Source of the DNA: Adiantum capillus-veneris
Lineage: Eukaryota > Streptophyta > Polypodiopsida > Polypodiales > Pteridaceae
Direction: 5' to 3'
DNA: 60,000 nucleotides
Assembly (NCBI GenBank): GCA_014529385.2
Contig: CM043953.1
Location: 93,379,342 to 93,439,341 of the forward strand
The notes beneath the pieces were generated by a model. It had not been told where the DNA came from, did no database searches, and was given only the letters and a program-made list of their open reading frames with translations. Position numbers and translations under genes: made by a program. Positions 23,811 through 34,962 of this stretch are shown piece after piece (positions within the stretch are counted from its first letter, which is position 1; every line of letters starts with the position of its first letter).

Positions 23811-24034
23811 GTGAAGGATCAGTGCCTATCCCAATGTCAGCAAACAAGTTGATGAAGTTAGGCAAGTCATACCAGACTTGGTTGAGACTGAAGCAAATGA
23901 GTCGGTGAAGGATTAGTGCCTATCCCAATGTCAGCAAGTGACCAGTTGAGAGAAAGGAGTTGTATGGAACTATGAGGATAGTCATGAATCCTCTAGTTTT
24001 GAGAACAATTCTAGTTATGAGAACCATCATTAGA
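23811..24034 (+). repeat. About 98-bp tandem duplication at the left break of the gypsy element
   Basis: GTGAAGGATCAGTGCCTATC and a near-copy occur about 98 bp apart, near 23,811 and 23,909. Gypsy-type sequence continues to about 24,034, where antisense copia gag begins abruptly. Confidence 0.6.
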
Positions 24035-24429
24035 TTGAACAAGCGCTTCATGAGAAACACCTTATTGGATGCCGCTGGTTTCTCGTAGAGGCCGTCAAGT
24101 GACTTCATCAAGTCCTCCGTGGTCTTTATCTCCAAAACATTGAAGGCCACCATTGATGCCAAGATTAACCATATTGTTCCGAGTGCCTTTCGATCAAGGA
24201 CAATCCATGCTTCATCTCCCATCGTTGCAAGCTTCTTTGCGAGACCACCTAGTGGCAAATAGAGGTCCTTCTGGTAGAGATAGTCTTCAATCTGCATCTT
24301 CCAATGGTGGTAGTTTTTGCTGTTGAGCTTTCTTGATCTTGAGCTTCCTCCATCATTACTTCCACTGAATTCAAGGAATCCTTTCCTTGAGATACTTTAG
24401 CTACGAGCAAACCTTGCTCTAATATCAAT
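24035..24429 (-). pseudogene. gag: Copia gag stub (5' internal end)
   Basis: The minus-strand frame starts MQIEDYLYQKDLYLP at about 24,297 and resembles the Gag N-terminus at 28,506-28,736. It covers the UBN2/DUF4219-like copia Gag opening (EDLMKSLDGLYEK). It is cut at about 24,035, where gypsy sequence begins. The PBS lies between it and the LTR at 24,430. Confidence 0.75.
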
Positions 24430-24515
24430 TGTTAGAAAATATGATGTAGCTAAGTAGATGAATGAGTAGTTTACTTAATGGAGATAGACAAATTTTCACA
24501 CACGAGAGATTATAG

Positions 24516-24518
<3 letters not shown>

Positions 24519-24601
<83 letters not shown>
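24519..24601. repeat. (GA)n microsatellite in copia LTR 1
   Basis: About 40 GA units. The tract is shared with LTR 2 (28,954-29,018) and LTR 3 (37,150-37,217) but differs in length. On the element's sense strand it is a CT tract downstream of the TATA box. Confidence 0.95.
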
Positions 24602-24603
<2 letters not shown>

Positions 24604-25088
24604 ACATGATATACGTGGTTCACCCAATGTGGGCGACATCCACGGGAAAGCAGCCACTCAATGGCTTTAGTACTTCAAACAAAAAGTAGGTTACAAAGGG
24701 ATTATACCCTTAATAGAGCTCCCACCTTGCTTCACTCTCACCACCTCACACCCACCTTCTTGCATCAACTTCACACTCCAAAATGTGTGTAGAAATGGCC
24801 TCCTTTTATAGGTTGACAGGGATGCCCCCTCTCATGGGAGGAAGCCGTGTGTAGCCACCCTTGTTTAGAAAAGTCCAAATCGGACCCCTAAATGCGCCCA
24901 TGTCTGGCCGCCCTTGAGAAGACAAGTCCGCCTTTGAAATTGGTCACCGGCCATTGACTTCTAACCACCGGCCACCGTCCAGTGACTACCAGCGACCGGC
25001 CAAACGATCGGCCGTTTTTCGATTACTTTTCGGCCACCGTCCGGCCATAATATTTTGGCGTGAAAATTTTGGCGAAAAGGAATATTCC

Positions 25089-26342
25089 GTGTCCTGCCAT
25101 GTTTTCCTTTAATGTTTTGGCAATTTATTTCTCAAGCTAGAAAGACGTTTTTTATACCCTGCTTCTTTTATAGGTTGGTTATGAGGGAAAGAAAACACTA
25201 GATTTTTCTCCATGTCAAAATACGATATGTATGGATAGAATTTTGGTAAGTTCTAAGTCATAAATTTTAGTAAAATTTCAAGATGTTTTGCCAAAAAATC
25301 ATAAAATCCTTATATCTTTTTGTAGAGATAATTTTTTTCATGTTTATAAAAGCCAAGTGTTAGCACTTAGTGTTACAAAACAATGGAATTCACTTTAAAG
25401 ACAAGTTTCCAAGTCAGATGCAAGTTATAAACATAATTTCATACTTGAGCACGTGCTGAATAAGAGCATAATTTTGGTCTTCCAAAGGTCCCCTCTTGGA
25501 ATTGGGGCTATTCTAGTGCAATTTGACAACTACAAATGACTTTATATGTTGAAACCAAGAAACTACGTATTTTTTGGGCTCCCTAACTCAATTAAATATC
25601 GTTGCTTGAACTCTATCTTGAATTTTTTATCGTGCAAAAACTCTTGAAAATCTTGAGTTCTTCATAATAACATTAAAACCAAGGTTTTGGGCACCTCAAT
25701 TGTATATGTACCACATAATTTGATACATTTAGTTGATCTACATAGAAAGATTGATATTATTTGAGTTTTTGAATGCTTATTTCTCAAGAATGAAAATATC
25801 AAAGTTCTCTCTTATGCAGTTTTGAATATTTAAAACAATCCAATAGTTGTTGCATACCAAAGCCCTTCTACTTGCCACCTTGAATCCTCAATGGAAAGGG
25901 TAAGCAATGTATCCCTTTCTAAAAGTCACAAATACATCAAAAACATATTTTTCTTTGTATACAAAAATATGCTTGAAATGGCTATATCAAACACATAGAA
26001 CTTTTCATTATTTTATATACTCCCAAGTCAATTTTTTGCACATAAAACTTTCAATTATCTATAGAAAAATTGTGGAAAAGACACCTAAACTTTTTTACAA
26101 GGTCGCTTCATTTTTTCTTGAGCTTATAAAGTCAATTTCTTCAAACCATCAATCACAATCTTACAAGGGTCAACTTGACGAGTATAGTTCTTGATCATGG
26201 TAGATTCTAAAATATAAGGTTATATTTTTAAAAGACCCTCTAGCTAACATATTTAATCATATCAAGAGGGTTTTCTTAAATAAACCATCTAATGGAAGTA
26301 GCATTTAATTTAAATTTGTAAAAAAAGGACACTTAAGTGTCC
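25089..26342. other. Foreign AT-rich segment inside copia LTR 1
   Basis: This 1.25-kb segment is absent from the other two LTRs. It begins with GTGTCCT (25,089-25,095) and has the inverse AGGACAC at 26,326-26,332, part of a perfect 16-bp palindrome GGACACTTAAGTGTCC (26,327-26,342). No coding frame has a motif. It could be a small non-autonomous transposon or a divergent LTR variant; no target duplication was confirmed. Confidence 0.4.
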
Positions 26343-26611
26343 TATTTTGGTACCAAACTAGTGTTAACAATCTCCCACTTGGAGACTGATTTCCAAACCA
26401 AACCTGTGACTACTTTCCATCTTGGCTTCTTATCCTTGAATGTCGATTAAAGATAAGCAAAAGCTCAACTTCTCCTTGTTGACCATCTTTGTAAACATGT
26501 CTGTAGGATTTTCACTTTATACACCTTTCCTAGCTTTAGATGTCCCTCTTCTAAAAGAGTGTGTATAAGGTGATATCTCACCTCAATGTGGTTTGTCCTT
26601 GAATGAAAGGC

Positions 26612-27015
26612 TCAGTTCTTTGCAAGATGGATAGCACTTTGTCTGTCACTGTACAAGACACAATTGTCTTGTTTGAATCCAAGCTCTTCTAAGAATCTGT
26701 GAAGCCATAGATCTCTTTGCTTGCTTTTGTCATTGCTACATACTCTGCTTCCGCGGTAGAAAGTGAGACCACTTTCTACAGCTTTGAAGCCCAACTTACT
26801 GTTGTGCCTCCAATCATAAATACATAGCTAGCAGTGCTCCTTTGAGTATCTTTGTCGCCTGCCATATCTGCATCAGAATACCCTTGAAGAAAAATATCAC
26901 CTCCTCCAAAATACAAAGCATTTGTTGTTGTCCCTTTCAGATACCTAAGTATCCACTTCATAGATTGCCAGTGCTCTTTACTTGGGTTATCCATGAACCT
27001 ACTTACAACTCCCAC
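26612..27015 (-). pseudogene. Copia RNase H fragment, copy 1
   Basis: The minus strand reads HWQSMKWILRYLKGT and YSDADMAGDKDTQRSTASYVF, the typical start of the copia RNase H region, then a second piece with DRQSAIHLAKN. In life this enzyme removes the RNA strand during reverse transcription. The two pieces are in different frames, so the copy is dead. Confidence 0.8.
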
Positions 27016-27142
27016 TACATGTGCAATGTTTGGCCTTGTCTAGACCATAGCATACATGAGAGAACCTACCGATGCAGCATATGGAACTTGAGACATATAG
27101 ATTATCTTCTCTTGTGTCTTTGGACACATATCCTTGGTTAGT

Positions 27143-27520
27143 TTAAAGTGACCAGCCAAAGGTGTAGAAACCTTTTTTTTCATTTTGCATTGCAAAACTT
27201 TCTAGTACCTTCTTGATGTAATCCTCTTGAGATAGCTTTATTGTCTTCTTCCTCCTGTCCCTTGATATCTTCATACCAAGTATCCTCTTTGCAGCACCTA
27301 AATCTCTCATTGAAAAAGATTTAGATAACTCCTCTTTTAGGTCTTTGATGTCTTGCATGTTAGCACTAGCAATCAGCATAACATCAACATACAACATTAG
27401 GATGATGAACTTCCCATCTCCCAAATTCTTTGTGTAGACACAGTGATCTGAGTGGCATCTTGTGAATCCATGATCCAACATCCATCGATCAAACTTCAAG
27501 TACCATTCAACCTGGTAGAA
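27143..27520 (-). pseudogene. Copia reverse transcriptase fragment, copy 1
   Basis: The minus-strand frame carries WMLDHGFTRCHSDHCVYTK, then LMLYVDVMLIA and LGMKISRDR. The family motif YVDD is YVDV here, so the catalytic Asp is lost. The upstream half of RT and all of integrase are missing: at about 27,520 the sequence jumps directly to the pre-integrase region, a deletion of about 1.49 kb relative to copy 2 (30,788-32,277). Confidence 0.8.
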
Positions 27521-28100
27521 GCTTCTTTGATTTATGGATTTGCATTCCTTTGGCATTCATATACCCAAGCCGATAGTGCCACACCGCACTGTCGAGCTCT
27601 ATAGTTGTTGCACAAGTTGAAGTTTGTGAGCTGACATTACACAAGTATAGTGTAACAACCTTTTCTTATGTGGAAACCACCAAAGATCCCTTTGAGATCT
27701 TCCACCGTTTGTTTCCAAATGCAATGTTGTGACCTTCATCGTCCAATTGTCCTATAGAGATCAAATTCATGCGAAGAGAAGGAACATGCCTAACTTCTTT
27801 AAGCTTCCATTCATTTTCGTTAGCAGTTTTGACATGAACTGTACCTTTGCCAACAATTTTGCAAGCTTCATCATCTGCCAAGTATACATACCCAAAATTA
27901 CCTTTGGTGTAATCTTGGAAATGTTGATTCTGTGGTGTCACATGGAATGAAGCCCCGGAATCTACTATCCAAGAATTAGACACATTGTCTTATGAGAGAA
28001 TTAGAGCATCTTGCTCTATTTTACGTGCCACATTGGCCTCCAATGTGTTGTCTTGAGACTCCGACTCCTTCTTCTTCTTGGACCAGAAATCCTTCTTGAT
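27521..28100 (-). pseudogene. Copia protease and pre-integrase, copy 1
   Basis: The minus strand encodes SWIVDSGASFHVTP (protease D-S-G-A core with the catalytic Asp) at about 27,979, then a strand-rich stretch ending HVPSLRMNLISIGQLDDEGH. This is the retropepsin and linker of copia Pol. It runs open for 105 residues (27,666-27,983) but is cut off from the other domains. Confidence 0.8.
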
Positions 28101-28736
28101 GTGGATCTTCTTGCCAGAATTCCAACATTCAAGAACTGCGTGACTTGCTCCTCCTTGAGCGATAATGACCCTTTTGGTTTTTGAACCTCTCCTTAGGCCT
28201 TCCTCTTGTTTCCGCTCATAGTGTAGCACTTGATGATTCTCCCGTGCTTCTCCTTCACATTTCCTCACTTAGGAGAATACCCACAACATCATCAAACTTA
28301 AGAGTATATGTGCCAGAGATAGAACTACTTACAACCATCACAAGGCTGTCCCAACTATCTGCTAGAGATGATAGTATAAGAAGAGCTCGCACTTCATCAT
28401 CAAAATTTATTTTCATCGATCGAAGGTGACTTATGTGGGTGTTAAAGTTATTTAGGTGTTCTGCAACTGAACCATTCTCTACCATCTTTAGAATGAACAA
28501 GTGCTTCATGAGAAATACCTCTTGTAGAGGCCATCAAGTGACTTCATCAAGTCCTCTGTGGTCTTCATCTCCAAAACATTGAAGGCCACCATTGACACCA
28601 AGCTTAACCGGATTGTTCCCAGTGCCTTTCGGTCAAGGAAAATCCATGCTTCATGTGCCATAACTGTGTGCTTCTTTGCAAGACCGTCTATTGGCAAATA
28701 GAGGTCCTTCTGGTAGAGATAGTCTTCAATTTGCAT
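28101..28736 (-). pseudogene. gag: Copia gag, copy 1
   Basis: Overlapping frames (28,506-28,736, 28,255-28,509, 27,990-28,268) together cover copia Gag: N-terminal MQIEDYLYQKDLYLP, a middle part with FNTHISHLRSMKINFDDEV and LLSSLADSWDSLVM, and a degenerate zinc knuckle CWNSGKKIHIKKDFW that has lost Cys ligands. At least two frame changes separate the pieces. Confidence 0.8.
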
Positions 28737-28856
28737 CTTCCAATGGTGGTAGTTTTTTCCGTTGAGCCATTTGATCTTGAGCTTCCTCCACCATTACTCC
28801 CATTAAATTCAAGGAATCATTTCCTTGAGATAATTTAGCTATACGAGCAAACCTTG

Positions 28857-28869
28857 CTCTAATACCAGT
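28857..28869 (-). other. Copia primer-binding site
   Basis: On the minus strand, ACTGGTATTAGAG follows the LTR end, a one-base variant of the initiator-Met tRNA complement TGGTATCAGAG. The same site is found at 37,049-37,060 and, more decayed, before 24,430. Confidence 0.7.
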
Positions 28870-28950
28870 TGTTAGGAAATATGATGTAGCTAAGTAGATG
28901 AATGAGTAGTTTACTTAATGGAGATAGACATATTTTCACACACGAGAGAT

Positions 28951-29018
<68 letters not shown>

Positions 29019-29652
29019 ACATGATATACGTGGTTCACCCAATGTGGGCAACATCCACAGGAAAGCATCCACTCAATGGCTTTAGTACTTCAGACATGAA
29101 GTAGGTTAAAGGGTTTATACCCTTAATAGAGCTCCCGCCTTGCTTCACTCTCACCACCTCACACCGACCTTCTTGCATCAACTTCACACTCCAGAATGTG
29201 TGTAGAAACGGCCTCCTTTTATAGGTCAAAAGGGCTACCCTCTCATGAGAGGCAACCGTGTGTAGCCACCCTTGTGTAGCCACCCATCAGAGTCCAAATC
29301 CGACCCTTAAATCCGCCCATATGTGGTTGCCCTTGAGAAAACAAGTCTGCCTTTGAAATCAGTCACCAGCCATTGAATTTGGTCACCGACCACTGGCAAT
29401 CGACTTTTGACCACTGGCCACCGTCCATTGACTACCGGCCACGAGCCAAACGACCGATCGCTTTCCGATTACTTTACGGCCGCTGTCCGCCGGCCATAAT
29501 ATTTTGGTGAGAAAATTTTGACGAAAAGCAATATTCAGGCTCGATACTGGCCGTGAAAATTTTGGTTTTTGGTGAGTGATTTTTCTTCACACACAAATGT
29601 GCAATTTTAATACAAAAAATTACAAGTGGTAAATCAGGCTCCATACTTAACA
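28870..29652 (-). repeat. Copia LTR 2 (shared by both copies)
   Basis: This 783-bp LTR starts TGTTAGGAAAT and ends ACTTAACA on the plus strand. It has a GA tract at 28,954-29,018 and a minus-strand TATA (TATAAAAGG) at 29,217-29,224. It acts as the 5' LTR of copy 1 and the 3' LTR of copy 2. Confidence 0.85.
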
Positions 29653-29933
29653 CTCTCCCACTCGGAGAGTGATTTCCAAACCAAACTTGTGACTACTTTC
29701 CATCCTGGCTTTTTATCCTTGAATGTCGATTGAAGATGATCAAAAGCTAAACTTCTCCTTGTTGACCACCTTCGTAAACATGTCTGTAGATTTTCACTTG
29801 TATGCACTTTTCTTAGCTTTAGTTGTCCCTCTTCTAAAAGAGTGTGTATGACGTGATATCTCACCTAGATGTGCTTTGTCCTTGAATGAAAGGCTCAGTT
29901 CTTTGCAATATGGATAGTGCTTTGGCTATCGCT

Positions 29934-30557
29934 TTACAAGACACAATTGTCTTGTTTGAATCCAAGCTCTTCTAAGAAACTGTGAAGCCATAGAATTTCT
30001 TTGCTTGCCTCTATCATTGCTACATACTCTGCTTCCATGATAGAAAGTGAGACCAATTTTTGTAGCTTTGAAGCCCAACTTATTGTTGTGCCTCCAATCA
30101 TAAATACATAGCCGTCAGTGCTCCTTTGAGTATCTTTGTTGCGTGCCATGTCTGCATCAGCATACCCTTGAAGAAAAATATTAGCTCCTTCAAAATACAA
30201 AACATTTTTTGTTGTCCCTTTCAGATACGTAAGTATCCACTTCACAGCTTGTCAGTGCTCTTTACCTGGGTTGTCCATGAACCTACTTACAACTCCCACT
30301 GCATGTGCAATGTTTGGCCTTGTCTAGACCGTAGCATACATGAGAGAACCTACCACTGTAGCATATGGAACTTTAGACATATAGGCTATCTCCTCTTGTG
30401 TCTTTGGACACATATCCTTAGCTAGTTTAAAGTGACCAGCCAAAGCTGTAGAAATTGTTTTTGCTTTTTGCATTGCAAACCTTTCTAGTACCTTCTTGAT
30501 GTAATCATCTTGAGATAGATTTATTGTCTTCTTCGTCCTGTCCCTTGATATCTTCAC
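29934..30557 (-). pseudogene. Copia RNase H and connection region, copy 2
   Basis: Minus-strand frames 30,324-30,557 (MKISRDRTKKTINLSQDDYI, then KTQEEIAYMSKVPYATVVGS) and 29,934-30,245 (MKWILTYLKGTTKN, then YADADMARNKDTQRSTDGYV and EAEYVAM) cover the RT-RNase H connection and RNase H. They match copy 1 closely but are in separate frames. Confidence 0.8.
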
Positions 30558-31114
30558 ACCAAGTATCCTCTTTTCAACACCAAATCTTTCATTGAAAGAG
30601 ATTTAGATAACCCCTCTTTTAGGTCTTTGATGTCCTGCATGCTAGCACTTGCAATCAACATAGCATCAACATAGAACATTAGTATGATGAACTTCCCATC
30701 TCCCAAATTCTTTGTGTAGACATAATGATCTGAGTAGGATTTTGTGAATCCATGATCCAACATCCATCGATTGAACTTCAAGTACCATTTTCTTGATGAT
30801 TGCTTTAAACCATACAAGCTTTTCTTTAATCTACAAACCATTTTTTCCTTACCTTTTACTTCATACCCCTTTGGTTGAAGCATGTAATTTTCCTCTTCTA
30901 AGTCACCATGAGGGAATGCCGTATTTACATCCAATTGCTCAAGATTTAAATCATGAACAACCACAAGGATTAAGACAAGTCTAATTGAGTTCATTTTTAC
31001 AACATGAGTAAATATTTCATTGAAGTCAATACCTTTATTTTTAGAAAACCCTTTTACCACAAGCTTAGACTTGTACCTTTTCTTCCCACCTTCTTCTTCC
31101 TTCAACTTGTACAC
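30554..31114 (-). pseudogene. Copia reverse transcriptase, copy 2
   Basis: This 186-residue frame has KSKLVVKGFSKNKGIDFNEIF, except it lacks the start of RT, then LEQLDVNTAFPHGDLEEE (the D-V-x-x-A-F-L-H-G block), CRLKKSLYGLKQSSRKWY and LMFYVDAMLIA. The catalytic YVDD is YVDA, a different change from copy 1. The frame closes early after the YVDA block. The enzyme would copy element RNA into DNA; this copy could not. Confidence 0.85.
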
Positions 31115-31378
31115 CCATTTGTTTTGAAGTGCCCGCTAACCTTTAGGCAACTCAACCAGCCTTCATTTTTGGTTGCGATGTAATGAGTCCATCTCCACTT
31201 GCATGCTCTTTATAGATTCTTCCTTGGATTCATGATGCATAGCTTCTTCATATGTTTTTGGCTCTCCAGAATCTGAGATCAAGAGATGGTTGAAGGAAGA
31301 AAAAAACCTTTCTGGAGGTCTGCTTGCTCTTGTGGATCTTTGGGGAATAGGTTGAGGCTCCTCATTTGGTTGACATTG

Positions 31379-32260
31379 TTACATGTTGTCACCGTTTGCA
31401 CTCCTTGAGTCTTCACCGTCCTCAAGCTTCATGTACTTATCACTTGTTTCTTTTGTTTGTTTTCTTTTCAAGTAGTCTTTGTACATATGTTGTTCGTTGA
31501 AAGTTACATCCCTACTTCTAAAGATTTTACCATCTTTAGAATTCCATAGGTGATACCCAAAGTCACCTTCTCCATAGCCAATGAAGAAACACTTTTTGGA
31601 CTTTGCATCTAGCTTTGACCTTAGGCTTCTATCTATGTGCATGAAAGCCTCACACCCAAACGCTTTGAGAAATGAATAATTCATTGATTTAATTGTCCAT
31701 GCCTCCTCTGGAACTCTCCCATCCAATGCCGCTGAGGGTGACTGGTTGATTAAGTACACATACGTACTTACAACGTTCACCCAAAGCTCAAGCGGCAGGC
31801 GTGCATGTAGCCGCATGCTTCATGCTTGCTCCATGATTGTTATGTTCATCCTTTTGTAAATTCCATTTTGTTGAGGTGTCCTTGGCATTGTCCTTTGCAT
31901 CCGTATGAAATTGCTAGCACAAAAGATTTCAAAAGCTTGGCTACAATATTCGCCTCCATTGTCCGATGTGAGGCATTTAACCTTGGTACCTACTTCATTC
32001 TCCACAAAGGATTTCCACCTTTGAAATATGGAAAATAGATCGGATTTATTCTTCATGACATAAACCCATGTTTTTCTAGTTGCATCATCTATGAATGTTA
32101 CATAGTACAATGAGACACCAAGGGATGGTGTACTTGTAGGACCCCAAACATCAGAATGAACCAAGTCAAGTTTTTTATTTTTATTTTCATTTATTGCTTT
32201 CAAGAATTTTACCCTCTTTTGTTTACCATAAAAAATATCTTCACAGAACTCTAAGTCCAC
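31379..32260 (-). pseudogene. Copia integrase, copy 2
   Basis: Frames 31,820-32,260 and 31,379-31,816 give the integrase core: HSDVWGPTSTPSLG (first Asp), TSDNGGEYCSQAF (second Asp), PQQNGIYKRMN, then LPLELWVNVVSTYVYLIN and the C-terminal AFGCEAFMHI-DRSLRSKLD block. The third catalytic acid, Glu in the usual N-G-x-x-E-R, is Lys. A stop at 31,817-31,819 splits the frame. Integrase joins element DNA to the chromosome; this copy is dead. Confidence 0.85.
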
Positions 32261-32876
32261 TTATCTCAAAACTGTTAGAAGCTTCTTTGATTGAAGGATT
32301 TGCATTCCTTTGGCACTCATATACCCAAGCCGATAATGCCACACCACACTGTCGACTTTTGTAGTTGTTGCACAAGCTGAAGATTGCGAGTTGACAGTAC
32401 ACAAGTAAAGTGTACCAACCTTTTCTCCTTTGGTAACCACCAAAGGTCCCTTTGAGATCTTCCACCGTTTGTTTCCAAATGCAATGTTATGACCTTCATC
32501 GTCCAATTGTCCTATAGAGATCAAATTCTTATGAAGACAAGGAACATTCCTAACATCTTTAAGCTTCCATTAATTTCTGTTAGCAGTTTTGACACAAACT
32601 GTACCTTTGCCAACAATTTCACAAGCTTCATCATCTCCCAAGTATACATACCCAAAATTACCTTTGGTATAATCTTGGAAATGTTGCTTGTGTGATGTTG
32701 CATGTAATGAAGCACCATAATCTACTATCCAGGAATTAGACACATTGTCTAATAAGAGAATTAAAGTATCTTGATCTATTTTACTTGCCACATTGGCCTC
32801 CAATGTTGGCTTGTTGTCTTCAGACTCCGACTCCTTCTTCTTGGATTAGTAATCCTTCTTGACATGGCCCTTGTTG
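32261..32876 (-). pseudogene. Copia protease/pre-integrase, copy 2, cut by an insertion
   Basis: The minus strand shows SWIVDYGASLHATS (the D-S-G-A core changed to D-Y-G-A) at about 32,740, then the linker, SIGQLDDEGHNIAFGNK, and WHYRLGYMSAKGM, the H-x-R-L-G-H zinc-binding motif with the last His as Tyr. The upstream part is separated from gag by the element at 32,877-36,310. Confidence 0.8.
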
Positions 32877-33102
32877 TGTTGGAATTAGGATTACATAGAA
32901 ACACACACACATTGGAGAAGACAAAGGAAGCTCAAGGCACACAACTGAGAGTGTGTTACTTAGTGTGCAATGGAAAGATAGATAGCCCTAGAGTGATGGG
33001 CGTATAAACAATGCACAAGGAAAAAACCTCCTAAAGAGGGAAAAAATGCCCCAGTGGTCCTAGTGTGTTCACACACATCACTACAACATGTATATGGTAA
33101 CA
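32877..33102 (-). repeat. Element B left LTR (3' LTR)
   Basis: This 226-bp LTR starts TGTTGGAATTAGG and ends ATATGGTAACA. Beyond it, on the minus strand, is the polypurine tract CCAGGGGGAATT. It pairs with 36,112-36,310. Confidence 0.8.
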
Positions 33103-33511
33103 AATTCCCCCTGGATTGATGTGGTGAACGCCCGGGGAGGTCACCTAATAAAAATGTAACCTATCACGTGAGTTCAATAGAAGTGTATTTAAAGTTCTTG
33201 AAACTTACAGAAATATATATACAGAAGGGCATTATTTTTTCAAAATTGAAAAAAACTTACAAATTTTAAAAGAAAAGGGTATATTATATTCCTTAAAGAA
33301 TTCACAGATAAGGGGTTTTATAAACATGTCTTGAACGCACGTGATATGGTAGTTTTACACATATGAACCCCGCGAGGGTGAACGAGAGCTGGCACATGAG
33401 TAAAGGGAAGTGCCATGCCCTAAGGACATGATCAGTCCACAAAGGAGAGTAAGCCCAAAGATTTGCAGAAAGCTTCGAGCTTCTCATAAGACAATGCCTT
33501 TGTGGACATGA

Positions 33512-33943
33512 TCAGTCCACAAAGGGGAGTAAGCCCAAAGCTTTGCAGAAAGCTTTGAGCTTCTCATGAGACAATGCCTTTGTGGAAATATATGCAAGGT
33601 TGTCCTGTGTTGGCACATAAGCAAAACTAATCTCTCCTGCTGAGAGCCGCTCCCTGACATAGTGGTAATGCACCTCAATGTGCTTTGTGCGAGCATGAAA
33701 AATTGGGTTCCTCGCAACTGCCAATGTGCTTTGACTGTTAGTGTAGATAGTGTTGGCAGTGTCCTGTCCAATACCCAAATCAGCCATAAGGTGTTTGAGC
33801 CATACACACTCAATCATAGCTGTGAAGATTGCCCTGTACTCAGCCTCACAACTCAAAGTGGCCACATTAGGTTGCTTCTTGCTCAACCATGATATACATG
33901 AAATACAAAGCATGAAATAGAAACCACTTGTGGACACTCGCAT
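33512..33943 (-). pseudogene. Element B RNase H
   Basis: This 143-residue minus-strand frame contains QPNVATLSCEAEYRAI, CVWLKHLMADLGI, NSQSTLAVARNPIFHARTKH and the terminal VPTQDNLAYISTKAL. These are the standard conserved blocks of copia RNase H and its C-terminus (S-T-x-E-A-E-Y, D-N-x-S-A, H-x-R-x-K-H-I). A near-duplicate of the 33,420-33,550 sequence lies just downstream. Confidence 0.85.
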
Positions 33944-34317
33944 GTTAGAACAACCAGCCCAATTTGAGTCCGAAAAAGCATGTAAGTTTGGTGCAATGAT
34001 CCCCCCTTGGGATAAAACAAGCCAAGATATAAAGTGCCACTAAGGTAGAAAAAAATCCTCTTGACAGCCTGCCAATGCTTAGACCCTGGGATATGCATAA
34101 ATCTGCTGACCTGTGAGACTGCAAACTAAATATCTGGCCTCATGTTGCATACATAAATGAGGCAGCCAACAACAGTTTGGTAAAGAGTGACATCAGCATG
34201 ATTGCCAGCATCATGTAGACTCAACTTCAAACCTGTTTCCATGGGAGTGGCAATAGGTTTGCAATCCTCAAGTCCAAACTTACATAGAAATGTCTCTATG
34301 TAACTTTTCTGATACAA
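33883..34317 (-). pseudogene. Element B RT-RNase H connection
   Basis: Minus-strand frames 34,126-34,317 (YIETFLCKFGLEDCKPIATP, then GCLIYVCNMRPDI) and 33,883-34,098 (GSKHWQAVKRIFFYLSGT) form the link between the RT thumb and RNase H. They sit in different frames. Confidence 0.75.
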
Positions 34318-34432
34318 TGCAATACCACCATCACCCTACTTAAACTCTATACCCAAGTAATGATGCAACAACCCCAAATATTTCATATTGAAAGTAGCAT
34401 TCAAATCAGCCTTAAATTCAACAATATGTCTC

Positions 34433-34786
34433 TCATTTGGTCCAGTGCAGCAAATCATCTACATAAAGAACCACAATGAGAAGTATATCACCCTCATGCT
34501 CTACATACAATGTGCTTTCTGTTGGACTGTTACTAATGCCTTGTTTGACCAAACAAGTGTCATCCTTCTCATACCAAGCACGAGGAGATTTCTTCAACCC
34601 ATACAGAGCCTTCTTACATCTACAAACTTTTTCCTCTTGTCCTTTCTTGACAAAATCGCGAGGCTGCGTTACATAAACTTCCTCAAATATGTCACCATTT
34701 AAGAAAGCAATATGTATGATTGATGTACATCCCAACCAAAATGAGCTACTAGTGCACATAGAAAATGCACAGTAGTCGTAGGACAA
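34433..34786 (-). pseudogene. Element B reverse transcriptase fragment
   Basis: The frame includes AFLNGDIFEEVYVTQPRDF, CRCKKALYGLKKSPRAWY and VVLYVDDL. The catalytic YVDD is intact, unlike in both outer copies. The first part of RT is out of frame or missing, so it is not functional. Confidence 0.8.
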
Positions 34787-34962
34787 GACGGAGCAAAAGT
34801 CTCTTCAAAATCTATGTCTTTTTGTTGTGCAACCCTTTGCAACAAGTCGAGCCTTATGGCAATCGATCTCACCATCTGGCTTGTGTTTTAGCTTGTAAAC
34901 CCACTTTGTACGAATGGCCTATTTTCCAGGAGGCAAATCACATAAAGTCCATGTGTCATTTT

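Larger units (their letters stand above)
24430..26369 (-). repeat. Copia LTR 1, enlarged by a foreign segment
   Basis: The left 660 bp match the other two LTRs: TGTTAG start, CT/GA tract, a minus-strand TATA at 24,803-24,810, and a GGCCA-rich region. From about 25,089 to 26,360 the sequence is unrelated to them and replaces about 150 bp. The end GTTAACA is followed by the polypurine tract (CCAAGTGGGAGAT on the minus strand). Length is 1,940 bp, against 783 and 791 bp. Confidence 0.75.

Noticed and set aside
30126-30425. Plus-strand frame of about 99 residues (and its twin at 26,842-27,141)
   Set aside because: It is the antisense shadow of copia RNase H in both copies; conservation follows from the coding strand.
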